Shown here in pieces: positions 17,274 through 25,662 of a stretch of DNA of 34,037 nt. Origin of the DNA: Deltaproteobacteria bacterium (lineage in GTDB: Bacteria; Desulfobacterota; Deferrisomatia; Deferrisomatales; BM512); the NCBI GenBank assembly GCA_030591565.1, contig JAUVAU010000024.1, positions 1 through 34,037 of the forward strand, given 5' to 3'. The number at the start of each line of letters is the position of its first letter. Within the stretch, counting starts at the first letter, position 1. The notes beneath the pieces were generated by a model. The model worked only from the letters and a program-made list of their open reading frames with translations, ran no database searches and was not told where the DNA came from. The translations under genes were made by a program, and so were the position numbers.

Positions 17274-18704
17274 TCATTTGGCCGCTCCGCCGGCTTTTTC
17301 TCTTGTGATCTTCCAACCGGCGGCAAAGTCCCCGGGCAAGTCGCCAAAATCGCCGACCAGCACCCAGACACCCGTCTCGGGCTTGAACACCTTACTTGCC
17401 GCACTTGCCAGCTCATCACCGGTCACCTTCGCGATGCGCCTGAACGACTGCTCAATCAGATCGGTGGGCAGCCCGTCAAGCTCCAACCCCATCATCTCGG
17501 TCACTATATCGGCGGGGTCCCTGAAGCGAAAGATATTCTGGTTGAGAAGCGTCGCCTTGGCCCTCTCCAGCACCTCGGAAGCGACGGCCTCATGCCCCGC
17601 CAAGGTCATCTGCTCGTTCATAATCGTCCAGGCCTCAGCGGTGGTGTCCGTCGAGGTGGAGGCGTAACTCCCCAAAACCCCGTACTCCTGACGCGGGCTG
17701 TAAAAGCTGCCCACGCTGTAGGCCAGCCCACGCTCGCCGCGCACTTTCCGGGCAAGGGTGGACTGGAGTCCCGAGCCGCCGAGGATGAAGTCGGCAACCT
17801 CAAGAGGCTCCTGCTCCTCCTCCATCAACTTGGGTCCAAAGCGCGCCCAGACCATCGTCGTCTGCTCCAGCTCCTTTTCCAGGAGAATCACCTGGGGCTC
17901 AATGGGGGGTGGCGGTTGGGGGCGCTTGAATTCGTCGGAATCCTTCCTTAACCCGCCAAACCGTTCTTCCAGCAACCTCGCCATCTCACCGGCGTCAAAG
18001 TCACCCACCGCGCCAACTATCCAGTTGGAGCTTTCCACTACTTTCCGGTGCAGGGCCACCGCGTCATCCCGCGAGATCGCCGCGACCGATTCCACGGTCG
18101 GCGAGACACCCCTGGGGTGCCCCGGATAGATCGCCCTGCGCAGCCTCCTGAACGCCAGGGTCTCAGGGTTTTCATCTTCCCTTGTGATGGCGTCGGTCTT
18201 CCTAGCCTTTGCAAGCTCAAACCTGGACTGGGCGAAAACCGGCTTGAAGATCAACTCCTCCATCATGTCCAGCCCGGTCACCAGGTCCCTGGAGAGGACC
18301 GACAACGAGATATTCCCCTTCTCCCTGCCCATGGAAACACCCAGGTGGATCGCCCGCGCCTCAAGCGCATCATCGAACTCTTCCGGCCCCAACGACTCCA
18401 CCCCGCCTGAGCGCCACGCCCTTGAGGTGATTGAGGCGAGCCCCGATTTTCCGGCAGGATCATGCACCGAGCCGCCCTTGAAAAAGAGGTAGACCCGCAC
18501 CAGCGGTATGTCGTGGTTTTCAAGAAGGTAGGCGGTGGGGCCGTCGGCCAGCTGCACCTTTTGGGGAATTGGCGCGATGAACTCAGGAGCATCGAACTTT
18601 GCGGTCCTCGGATCAAGCCGCTCGGTTTGAGCCACCGAACATCCGGCGGCCAACAGCGCGAGGAAGACCAGAGCTGTCGCGTTCAAGCGTCGGGAACTCA
18701 TCAT
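17274..18704 (-). CDS. M16-family peptidase-like lipoprotein without the zinc motif
   Basis: A 476-residue member of the pitrilysin/M16 family. A signal peptide ends at a lipobox LAAGC (Cys22), so the mature protein should be lipid-anchored in the cell envelope. At the position of the HxxEH zinc motif the sequence reads SGLASITSRAW, so it cannot be the catalytic subunit. It does keep GERGLAYSVGSFYSP, the Arg/Tyr region of non-catalytic M16 subunits. It overlaps the upstream active M16 gene by four bases (ATGA). Family knowledge suggests that the two products form a heterodimer in which this one helps bind substrate. The response regulator gene follows 13 bases later. Confidence 0.88.
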   Translation of the reverse strand: MMSSRRLNATALVFLALLAAGCSVAQTERLDPRTAKFDAPEFIAPIPQKVQLADGPTAYLLENHDIPLVRVYLFFKGGSVHDPAGKSGLASITSRAWRSGGVESLGPEEFDDALEARAIHLGVSMGREKGNISLSVLSRDLVTGLDMMEELIFKPVFAQSRFELAKARKTDAITREDENPETLAFRRLRRAIYPGHPRGVSPTVESVAAISRDDAVALHRKVVESSNWIVGAVGDFDAGEMARLLEERFGGLRKDSDEFKRPQPPPPIEPQVILLEKELEQTTMVWARFGPKLMEEEQEPLEVADFILGGSGLQSTLARKVRGERGLAYSVGSFYSPRQEYGVLGSYASTSTDTTAEAWTIMNEQMTLAGHEAVASEVLERAKATLLNQNIFRFRDPADIVTEMMGLELDGLPTDLIEQSFRRIAKVTGDELASAASKVFKPETGVWVLVGDFGDLPGDFAAGWKITREKAGGAAK

Positions 18705-20218
18705 TTGCCCACCTCCGCGCTCAACAGCACCACCGTCTCATTGGCGGGTTTGAAATAACGGGCGGCGACCTCGGAGACCTCCGCAGGCGTGATGGTGGCC
18801 AGCACTCTGGGGTGCTCCTCCATATAGCGCCAGTCATCCGCGACGGTCTGGAAATAGGCGAGCGTGCGAGCCATCCCGCCGTCCGAGATGAGCGCCCTGA
18901 CCCTCCCGGCTTCGAGCCGGGTCTTGACCTTCTCAAGTTCTTCAGCCGAAGGGGGTTCGGTGACGAGCCGGGCCAGCTCTTCCCTGAGCGCGGCCAGCGT
19001 ATCTTCGGGATCGACCCCCTGGGCCGGGGTAAGATAGATGGTAAAAAGGTTGTCATAACGCGAACCGGGGTTACCGTTGACGGTGGCGACCGAGGTGGCG
19101 ACCCTTCGCCGCTCCACCAGCTCGCGCACGAGTCGCGAGCTATTGCCATCGCTCAAAACGGAATCCACGACATCCAGAACATAGTCGTCGCGGTGGGGTA
19201 GTGCGGGCTTGTGGTAGGCCACCGCCAGCCGTGGCTCGGCGTCAAAAAATATCTCGGCGCGGCGCGGCCCCAGCTGGACCGGCTCACCAGTGAGCACCCT
19301 CTTTTCCCCTCCCCTGGCTTCAAGGCCGCCGAAATAGCGGTCCATCAGCCCGAAAAAGTAGTCGGGGTCGAAGTTGCCCACGGCGACCACCACCGCGTTG
19401 TCGGGTCCGTAATGCTCCCGGTAGAAGCGGCGTGTGGCGTCGATGTCCAAGGTACGCAGATCAGCGGCCCACCCGATGACCGGGTTGCGATAGGGGTGCG
19501 CCCGGTACGCCGTGGCGGCCAGGGCGACCGACACCAGCCCGCCGGGCCTCGTGTCCACCCGCTGGCGGCGCTCCTCCATTATAACGTCGCGCTCGGTATA
19601 ATACTCGCGCAGGATCGGCTCGCGCATCCTCTCAGATTCTATCGACGCCCAAAGCTCAAGCCTGTTCGATGGCAGCGAGACGATATAGCTCGTGAGATCG
19701 GTGGTGGTATAGGCGTTGAAGCCCACGCCGCCATTTTTCGAGTAGATGGTGTCTATCTCGGAGGGAACGACCAACTCGCGGTGTTGGGTTTGCAGCGCCT
19801 TCAGCTCATCATTTAATGCTTGCAGGGTTTCGGGCTCTGACCCGCCGGAAAGAGTGAGGGCGTCTATCTTTTTTGCCGCCGTCTCGATCTTGTGCAACAG
19901 CGGCTTTTCCGCCTCCCAATCCTTTGTCCCCAGGGTGGTGGTCCCCTTGAAGAGCATGTGCTCCAACACATGCGCCATGCCGGTGGACCCCGAGGGCTCG
20001 TCGATGGAGCCGGCCTTGTAGGTCATGTTGAGCGACACGACCGGCGCGCCCTCGCGCACGAGCGCCAGGATCACCATGCCGTTCTCCAGCCGGTGCTCCC
20101 TGACCCTGTCGGCCAGAGTGGAGGGGGTCTCCCCCGCCTGGGCCTGTGCGGCAAAGGTAAGCTGGGCTACCGACAAAACGGCAATTACCAGAACAGTTTT
20201 TACAAATGTTTGCGCCAC
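18701..20218 (-). CDS. M16-family zinc metallopeptidase, secreted
   Basis: A 505-residue protein with a signal peptide (hydrophobic core TVLVIAVLSVAQLTFA, then AQAQA), so it is probably periplasmic. The inverted zinc motif HVLEH (83-87) lies in MAHVLEHMLFKG. The third ligand is expected in the ERDVIMEERRQR segment about 75-90 residues later. The GERGLAYS-type Arg/Tyr motif is found in the partner gene instead. An insert of about 45 residues rich in Ala, Lys and Leu follows the zinc motif. The start is GTG at 20218 with GGAG about ten bases upstream. It is the first gene of the run that includes its inactive partner and a response regulator. The natural substrate is unknown. Confidence 0.92.
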   Translation of the reverse strand: MAQTFVKTVLVIAVLSVAQLTFAAQAQAGETPSTLADRVREHRLENGMVILALVREGAPVVSLNMTYKAGSIDEPSGSTGMAHVLEHMLFKGTTTLGTKDWEAEKPLLHKIETAAKKIDALTLSGGSEPETLQALNDELKALQTQHRELVVPSEIDTIYSKNGGVGFNAYTTTDLTSYIVSLPSNRLELWASIESERMREPILREYYTERDVIMEERRQRVDTRPGGLVSVALAATAYRAHPYRNPVIGWAADLRTLDIDATRRFYREHYGPDNAVVVAVGNFDPDYFFGLMDRYFGGLEARGGEKRVLTGEPVQLGPRRAEIFFDAEPRLAVAYHKPALPHRDDYVLDVVDSVLSDGNSSRLVRELVERRRVATSVATVNGNPGSRYDNLFTIYLTPAQGVDPEDTLAALREELARLVTEPPSAEELEKVKTRLEAGRVRALISDGGMARTLAYFQTVADDWRYMEEHPRVLATITPAEVSEVAARYFKPANETVVLLSAEVGK

Positions 20219-20234
20219 TTTAAATCTTCTCCAA

Positions 20235-20252
20235 TCAAGCGAACTGGCTTGA
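20235..20252. promoter_or_regulatory. Small inverted repeat in the divergent M16/DUF6178 spacer
   Basis: TCAAGC-GAACTG-GCTTGA is a perfect six-base-pair inverted repeat 17 bases upstream of the M16 GTG start, in the 101-base spacer that must serve both divergent genes. It could be an operator or a leader hairpin for the peptidase mRNA. The site is short, and chance is possible. Confidence 0.3.
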
Positions 20253-20319
20253 AGTCATACTACATGATAATCTTTGCCCCATAGCCATTAAAGTCAAAGG
20301 AAGTGTGAGGTTTTACCAC

Positions 20320-22011
20320 ATGAAGAGAGCAAAAGAAATTACTCGAAAATTGAGCGGTTTGCAGGAAATTCTGCAAGCCCCGCCAGCCGAGCGGGCCGCG
20401 ATGATTCTGGACCGCGACGACGCTGAGGCGCTGGTGTCGCGCATACCCCCCGAAGAACTTTTGCTGACACTTCGCCCCGCCGGTCGCGACGTCATGGTTG
20501 ACCTTTTGTCCCTGGCCCGCCCCGCGCAGCTGAGCTTCCTCATGGACCTGGAGCTTTGGGACAAGGACTTGATACGCCCCGAGCGGGCGCGCTACTGGCT
20601 CTCCCTCTTTGACGAGTGCGACCCCGCAAGAGTGGCTCTGTGGCTGCACTCGATGGAGACGGTGGACCTCGCGGTGCTGATCGGCAAGGTCGCCAAAGCC
20701 GAGCTTGCCGACGAGGAGGGCCAGCCGCCAAGCGACCCGGGAGAGGGGTTTGGGTCCTTCTCCCTGGACCGGTTCCACTACATCACGACCGATGAAGCGC
20801 TGGTGAATGTGGTCAGGAAGATGCTGCTCTCGATCAGGCAGGATGATGAGAAGAAGTACTTTCACCTGCTCGAAACCCTCCTGACCGAGTTCGATTCCGA
20901 GGATGAAGAGTTCGCGCTGAAGTTCAGGAATATCCGCATAGCCGAGCATGGCTTCGCGACTTTCGAAGAAGCCCAGCAGCTCTACCTGCCCTTGAAGCCC
21001 GAGCAGTTTGAAGGAACCGAACCACGAAGGGAGGGCGCGGGCTCACCCTTCCTGGAGGAGGGGTACGTCGCACCCCGCTACCCCCTTCTCCTCACCCCGG
21101 GGGGATCGACGCTCCTGCCTGAGATACTCAACTCCTTTGCCGACACCGATCAAGCTGAATATATCTACTCCCAGCTGGCGTCGTTGACCAACAAGGTCGC
21201 GGTGGCCGAAGGGCTGGACCTGGGCGAGCCCAAAACCTTTGCCCAGGCAGCGCAGAAGGTGGCTGGCTGCATAACCATCGGGCTGGAAGCGCTCTTCGGG
21301 AGCGACAGGGAGCGCATGACCAAGGCGGTGGACCGTTACTGGCTTGAAAACCTCTTCCGCGTGGGCTGGTATAGAATCCTCATGATGTCGGCCAAGGCAA
21401 AGGAGATGGTAGATGACTCCTGGCCCAACTCAAAACTGGAACGACTGCTGCTGCTCGACTCGCCGCTGCCCCAGCTGCTCAACGCTATCCTCCGCCGCAA
21501 ACCCAAGTGGCTTGAGGCGGGCGTGACGGGCGATAAGCTGCGTGACTTTGCCTCTCTTAACGAGGTTGAGCTGGCCGAGCGCGCAGTGCTGAAGGCAGAG
21601 TTTCTGGGCCGCTACCTGCTCACCGTCGTTCAGTTCCGCCTGGACGACATCAACCAGGTCCACACCAATCTTGCCGATGAGAACTTGCGGGGCCAGACTA
21701 TCTTTCTAACGGCGCTGGTCAACGCTGCGCTGGGCCGTGGTTACCACTTCGCGCCCATCGAGAGCGACCAGCTATCCACGGGGCTCAACTGCTTGTGGAT
21801 CAAGCGCGACCCCCCGAGAAAGGTGGCGCCACGGCTGGTGGAGACCGCGATAGAATGGTCGGAGCACCAGCTGGAGCTGTCCGGGCTTGAGAAGCAGTTT
21901 CTGGTCGAGTTCTTTTCCGACTCCGTCAAGCTGCTTGAAGATGAGTTCGGCCACCTCCCTTTGACGGAAACTCCGGACCCCAGATTCCTCAGCGGCATCT
22001 GGATCGTTTGA
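20320..22011 (+). CDS. DUF6178-family protein
   Basis: A 563-residue, Leu- and Glu-rich soluble protein with no signal peptide or membrane segment. I recognise it as like the DUF6178 proteins of deltaproteobacteria, from the opening KRAKEITRKLSGLQEILQA, the repeated short helical units (LLLTLRPAGRDVMVDLLSLA), and HYITTDEALVNVVRKML. No catalytic motif is visible and no function is known to me. ATG 20320 is taken as the start with GAGG nine bases before it. A GTG at 20305 is in frame but has its only ribosome site too close. The thioredoxin reductase fusion follows 12 bases downstream, so the two are very probably co-transcribed. Confidence 0.75.
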   Translation: MKRAKEITRKLSGLQEILQAPPAERAAMILDRDDAEALVSRIPPEELLLTLRPAGRDVMVDLLSLARPAQLSFLMDLELWDKDLIRPERARYWLSLFDECDPARVALWLHSMETVDLAVLIGKVAKAELADEEGQPPSDPGEGFGSFSLDRFHYITTDEALVNVVRKMLLSIRQDDEKKYFHLLETLLTEFDSEDEEFALKFRNIRIAEHGFATFEEAQQLYLPLKPEQFEGTEPRREGAGSPFLEEGYVAPRYPLLLTPGGSTLLPEILNSFADTDQAEYIYSQLASLTNKVAVAEGLDLGEPKTFAQAAQKVAGCITIGLEALFGSDRERMTKAVDRYWLENLFRVGWYRILMMSAKAKEMVDDSWPNSKLERLLLLDSPLPQLLNAILRRKPKWLEAGVTGDKLRDFASLNEVELAERAVLKAEFLGRYLLTVVQFRLDDINQVHTNLADENLRGQTIFLTALVNAALGRGYHFAPIESDQLSTGLNCLWIKRDPPRKVAPRLVETAIEWSEHQLELSGLEKQFLVEFFSDSVKLLEDEFGHLPLTETPDPRFLSGIWIV

Positions 22012-22023
22012 CGAGGGAAGACT

Positions 22024-23223
22024 ATGGAGGCCGAAGTGAAGAAGGACAGAGCCGTAATATACGCCGCGCCCTGGTGCCCCAAGTGCCGCAAGGTGGCGGC
22101 CATGCTGGAGGCTGTCGGCGTGGAGGTATCGCTCCTCTACCCCGAGCGCGACGACGCGCTCTCCGACAAGCTGGCCGAGCTGACCAATGGCGAAATGACC
22201 GTCCCGACGCTGGTCTACGGAACCCAGGTGCTGATCGACCCGCAACGGGAAGAAATTGAGAAACTCCTCGACGTCAAAATCCCCCAGGAGCTGGAAGCCT
22301 ACGACGTCGCCATCATCGGGGGCGGTCCCGCCGGACTCACCGCCGCCATTTATTGCGCACGCGAAAACTTCCGGACCATAGTAATTGAAAAGGCCTTCCC
22401 CGGTGGTCAAGCCGCGCTGACCGCCGAGATCGAGAACTACCCCGGCTTCCCCGACCCCGTCAGCGGCGCAGACCTCATGGAGAGAGTCTACCGCCAAGCC
22501 ACCAGCTTCGGGGCCGAGGTCGTCACCGGCGTCTCCGTGGAAGAGCTTTCAACCGAGGGCAAGCTGACAGTGATTAAAACCGACAGCGGCGAATATCGCG
22601 CCTGTACGGTCATCATCTGCACCGGGGCGGTCTATCGCCGCCTGGGGGTCCCCGGTGAAGAGAAGCTCACCGGCAGGGGTGTGAGCTTTTGCGCAACCTG
22701 CGATGCGCCCTTTTTCCGTGGCAAGCCGGTGGTCGTGGTCGGCGGCGGAAACTCGGCCCTACAGGAGACGATTCACCTGGCCGACTTCACCCGGGATATC
22801 ACCCTCATACAGCTCCTCGACCACTTCACCGCCTCGCCCGTGCTGCAGTCCAGGATCGAATCGATGGATTCCATCAAGGTGCTGCTCGCCCACGAGGTGG
22901 TGGAGGTGCTGGGGGAATCCGGTGTGGAAGGCGTGATGGTAAAGGATAGAAAGAGCGGCGAGACCAGGCGGATCGACTGTGAGGGGGTCTTCCTCTTCAT
23001 CGGCCAGGTGCCTGTGACCGATTTCCTTAAAGGCTTCCTCGATCTGGATAAGAATGGCTTCGTAGTGACCGACCCCGCCACCCTCTCCACCTCGGTACCC
23101 TCCGTATTTGCCGCCGGGGACGTGCGGGCTGGCTCCTCCAAACAGATCACCGCAGCGGTGGGCGAAGGCACCGTGGCGTCGTTCATGCTGAGGGACTATC
23201 TGGAGAAAAAACGCCGGGCGTAA
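22024..23223 (+). CDS. Glutaredoxin-like domain fused to thioredoxin reductase-like flavoenzyme
   Basis: Residues 1-80 form a glutaredoxin/thioredoxin-like domain with the redox pair CPKC (18-21) in YAAPWCPKC and the cis-Pro region TVPTLVYG (59-66). Residues from 90 on are a thioredoxin reductase: FAD motif GGGPAG (99-104), active-site CATC (223-226) in SFCATCDAP, second nucleotide fold VVVVGGGNSAL (236-246), and C-terminal FAD motif VFAAGDVR. In NADPH-dependent enzymes HRRxxxR follows the second fold. Here the region reads LIQLLDHFTASPVLQSR, so NADPH specificity is doubtful, and NADH or another donor is possible. The fused N-domain probably accepts electrons from the CATC pair in cis or between subunits. 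It is followed by a bidirectional terminator. Confidence 0.9.
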   Translation: MEAEVKKDRAVIYAAPWCPKCRKVAAMLEAVGVEVSLLYPERDDALSDKLAELTNGEMTVPTLVYGTQVLIDPQREEIEKLLDVKIPQELEAYDVAIIGGGPAGLTAAIYCARENFRTIVIEKAFPGGQAALTAEIENYPGFPDPVSGADLMERVYRQATSFGAEVVTGVSVEELSTEGKLTVIKTDSGEYRACTVIICTGAVYRRLGVPGEEKLTGRGVSFCATCDAPFFRGKPVVVVGGGNSALQETIHLADFTRDITLIQLLDHFTASPVLQSRIESMDSIKVLLAHEVVEVLGESGVEGVMVKDRKSGETRRIDCEGVFLFIGQVPVTDFLKGFLDLDKNGFVVTDPATLSTSVPSVFAAGDVRAGSSKQITAAVGEGTVASFMLRDYLEKKRRA

Positions 23224-23240
23224 AGGTATCCGCACCAAAT

Positions 23241-23272
23241 AAAAAGGGCTACCCGCCGGGCAGCCCTTCTTT
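23241..23272. terminator. Bidirectional intrinsic terminator between convergent genes
   Basis: Stem AAGGGCT (23244-23250) / AGCCCTT (23262-23268), with an inner CCC/GGG, sits between the two convergent stop codons. On the + strand it is followed by CTTT. On the - strand it is followed by a run of five T (complement of 23241-23245). It can therefore end both the reductase transcript and the glutamate synthase transcript. Confidence 0.85.
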
Positions 23273-23305
23273 AAAATATCCCGCCTTTTTTCCAGGGCGG
23301 TGCTC

Positions 23306-25639
23306 CTAGTTGTTTTCGTACATATCCCAGATGCCGCAGGGGCAGGTACCCGCGCAAAATCCACACCCTATGCAGAGGCTCTCATCCACCACGTACTCAA
23401 AACCGCCATCTTCCAGCTCAACGCGGCTGATGGCGTTGGAGTAGCAGGTCTCTTCGCAGATGTGGCAATCGCGGCACATTCCGCAGCTCATGCACTTGGA
23501 GCCTTCGCTGCCGCAGCTGCGCGTCAGGTCGTTGGCCCGAGAGCGTTCATACCACTGGAAGCTCAACTTCTCGTAGGGGATGACCTTGCGGGTGTCGTCC
23601 TCGTATTCGGTCTTGGTGATGAGCGAGTGGATATAGTTGGCCGCCTTTAGTCCCGCGCCGATGGCGTCGGTGATCAGGCCGGGGCGTGTGACATCGCCCA
23701 CGCCGAACACCTTGGGGTCGGTGGTGCGGTACGCTTCGTCGATGCGCACGTGGCCGCGATCCAGGTCGATATCCGAATCCAGATACTCCAGTTCCGGGGT
23801 CTCGCCGATGGAGATGATCGCCAGATCGGCGTCGAGCGAGGTGCCATCCTTGAAGTGTATCTTGCGCTCATTAACGTCATAATTGTCAGTGAACTTGGGA
23901 TAGAGTATTTCGGTCCCGCGCTCGGCTGCCATCTGCTGCTCTTTACCGAAGCTGGCGGGTTTCTGGATATCCACCGCCCTGACTTCGGCCGCTCCGCAGT
24001 TATAAGCCTCCACGCAGATGTCCATGCCCACGTTGCCTGCGCCGATGACCACGACCTTCTTGCCGGTGAGGTCACGGGGGTTGCCCGCGGAGATCTCTTT
24101 AAGGAAAACGATACCGGGGAGCACGTCGCCATACCCCGGAAAGGGGATCGTGCGCGGTGAATGGCTACCGCTGGCGAGGACGACCACATCGTTACCCTTA
24201 TAGATGTTCTTGTACTCTTTGTCGGTGACATCGAAGTTGGTCTTCACCTCCACGCCAAGCCCCTTGAAGCGGTCGATCTCGGCGTTGAGGATATCGGCGG
24301 GCAGACGGTCTTCGGGGATGCAGTAGAATATCTTGCCGCCCAGCTTTTCTTCACGCTCAAAAAGGGAAACCTTGTAGCCCTTGAGCGCCATCTGCCACGC
24401 CACCGATATGCCCGCCGGGCCGCCACCGATGACGGCTACCTTTTCTTTCCTGGCCTTCTCTTTTTTGGGCGCGGGGCGCTCCAGACTTACCCGCCCCATG
24501 AAGGCGATGTCCACCGGGTCGCTGTGAAAGATCGAGCGGGAACACGCTTCCATGCACAGGTTGGGGCAGACATAGCCGCACACCGTACCGGGGAAGGGTG
24601 AGTAGCGCAGCACCATGTCCATCGCCTCGTTCTCATGGCCGTCGCGGATAAGGCGCGTGCGCTCGTGGGTGGGTATGCCGGTGGGGCAGTACCCGGCGCA
24701 GGGCGGCGCGAATTTTTCATTGTCCCAGACGGGCTTGACCCTGCGGTGCTCGCCATTGGTGACGAAGGGCAGGATCGACAGATCATCATCCAGGTAGTCG
24801 GCGAAGATACCGCCCTTGCCCACTCCCGGCTCCCAGGTCTGGGTGCGGTAGCTCTCCAGGGGCAAGCCGCCGGAGAGGTTGGCTGCACGCTCGTCGGGGG
24901 TGAGCGCCACAATTTTTTGCCACTCGTCGCGGTTGCGGGTGAGTGATTTGTAGAAACTCATCCGGTCCACCGCCTTGAGGTAGGGCTTCATGTTCCTGGT
25001 GAGCCACTTCCAGTCGGCGTCGGTCAGCTCGGTGACGCGGGCGTCGGCGCTCACCCCCTCGGCGGGGCCCCTGAAGTAGACGGTGCCGCCGACCATCCCC
25101 ACGCAGGGACGGTAACCAAGGATGTTGCCGGGGTTGCGCGGGTTGACGCCGCACACAACCGCGACGCCGCCGGCCTTGAACTCGGCAAATGAATCGCCCA
25201 CATCCCTGAAGTACCAGGACTGGATCGGATCGAAGCGGGGGTTGAACTTGGTCAACGTATCGCAACGCGCGCCGCCGCCGCCCTGGACGTAGAGGTTGCC
25301 CTGTGCGCCGGCGTTGTGGGCGCCGTTGGCCACATCGCCAAGAACCGTGATGGTGGCACCGCAGTTGACCCAACCCACGTCATCGGAGACTGAGCCGTTG
25401 ACGGTGATGTTGGTCCCCATCATGCCCATCGCGCCAATGCGCTGGCCTGCCCAACCCTCGACGGTTATGGTCACCTCTTCTTCGGAGGGCCAGATACGCC
25501 CGCCGATGCCATGCTGTCCGTCGGCGGTGATCTTGAGACGACGCTTCCCGCCCTTTACGGCAGCCTGAATTTTTTCATCCAGCTGCTTGGAGGGTACGCG
25601 CTCACCCCTTACTTTTCCTTTGATCTCTAACGTACGCAT
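23306..25639 (-). CDS. gltD: Glutamate synthase GXGXG domain fused to GltD-like FAD subunit and ferredoxin
   Basis: A 777-residue fusion. Residues about 1-200 are the GXGXG beta-helix domain normally at the C-terminus of the large glutamate synthase subunit (GQHGIGGRIW, MGMMGTNITVNG, GDVANGAHNAG). Residues about 310-700 are GltD-like: Cys cluster with C314, C318, C354, C358, C362 and C366; FAD motif GGGPAG (405-410); second fold VVVIGAGNVGMD (529-540); GVGDVTRPG. Residues about 710-777 add a dicluster ferredoxin: CMSCGMCRDC starting at 716 and CIGCGFCAGTCPCG starting at 756. The product would feed electrons from NAD(P)H and/or ferredoxin to the FMN synthase subunit encoded just upstream (23-base gap). 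The ATG has AGGGG about seven bases upstream. It is the last gene of the operon, before the bidirectional terminator. Confidence 0.92.
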   Translation of the reverse strand: MRTLEIKGKVRGERVPSKQLDEKIQAAVKGGKRRLKITADGQHGIGGRIWPSEEEVTITVEGWAGQRIGAMGMMGTNITVNGSVSDDVGWVNCGATITVLGDVANGAHNAGAQGNLYVQGGGGARCDTLTKFNPRFDPIQSWYFRDVGDSFAEFKAGGVAVVCGVNPRNPGNILGYRPCVGMVGGTVYFRGPAEGVSADARVTELTDADWKWLTRNMKPYLKAVDRMSFYKSLTRNRDEWQKIVALTPDERAANLSGGLPLESYRTQTWEPGVGKGGIFADYLDDDLSILPFVTNGEHRRVKPVWDNEKFAPPCAGYCPTGIPTHERTRLIRDGHENEAMDMVLRYSPFPGTVCGYVCPNLCMEACSRSIFHSDPVDIAFMGRVSLERPAPKKEKARKEKVAVIGGGPAGISVAWQMALKGYKVSLFEREEKLGGKIFYCIPEDRLPADILNAEIDRFKGLGVEVKTNFDVTDKEYKNIYKGNDVVVLASGSHSPRTIPFPGYGDVLPGIVFLKEISAGNPRDLTGKKVVVIGAGNVGMDICVEAYNCGAAEVRAVDIQKPASFGKEQQMAAERGTEILYPKFTDNYDVNERKIHFKDGTSLDADLAIISIGETPELEYLDSDIDLDRGHVRIDEAYRTTDPKVFGVGDVTRPGLITDAIGAGLKAANYIHSLITKTEYEDDTRKVIPYEKLSFQWYERSRANDLTRSCGSEGSKCMSCGMCRDCHICEETCYSNAISRVELEDGGFEYVVDESLCIGCGFCAGTCPCGIWDMYENN

Positions 25640-25662
25640 ATTTATTGCCCCTTAAGCCCTTA

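Noticed and set aside
17261-17419. N-terminal extension of the response regulator
   Set aside because: It overlaps the C-terminal coding part of the M16-like gene, has no receiver features, and a perfect ribosome site precedes the TTG at 17260.
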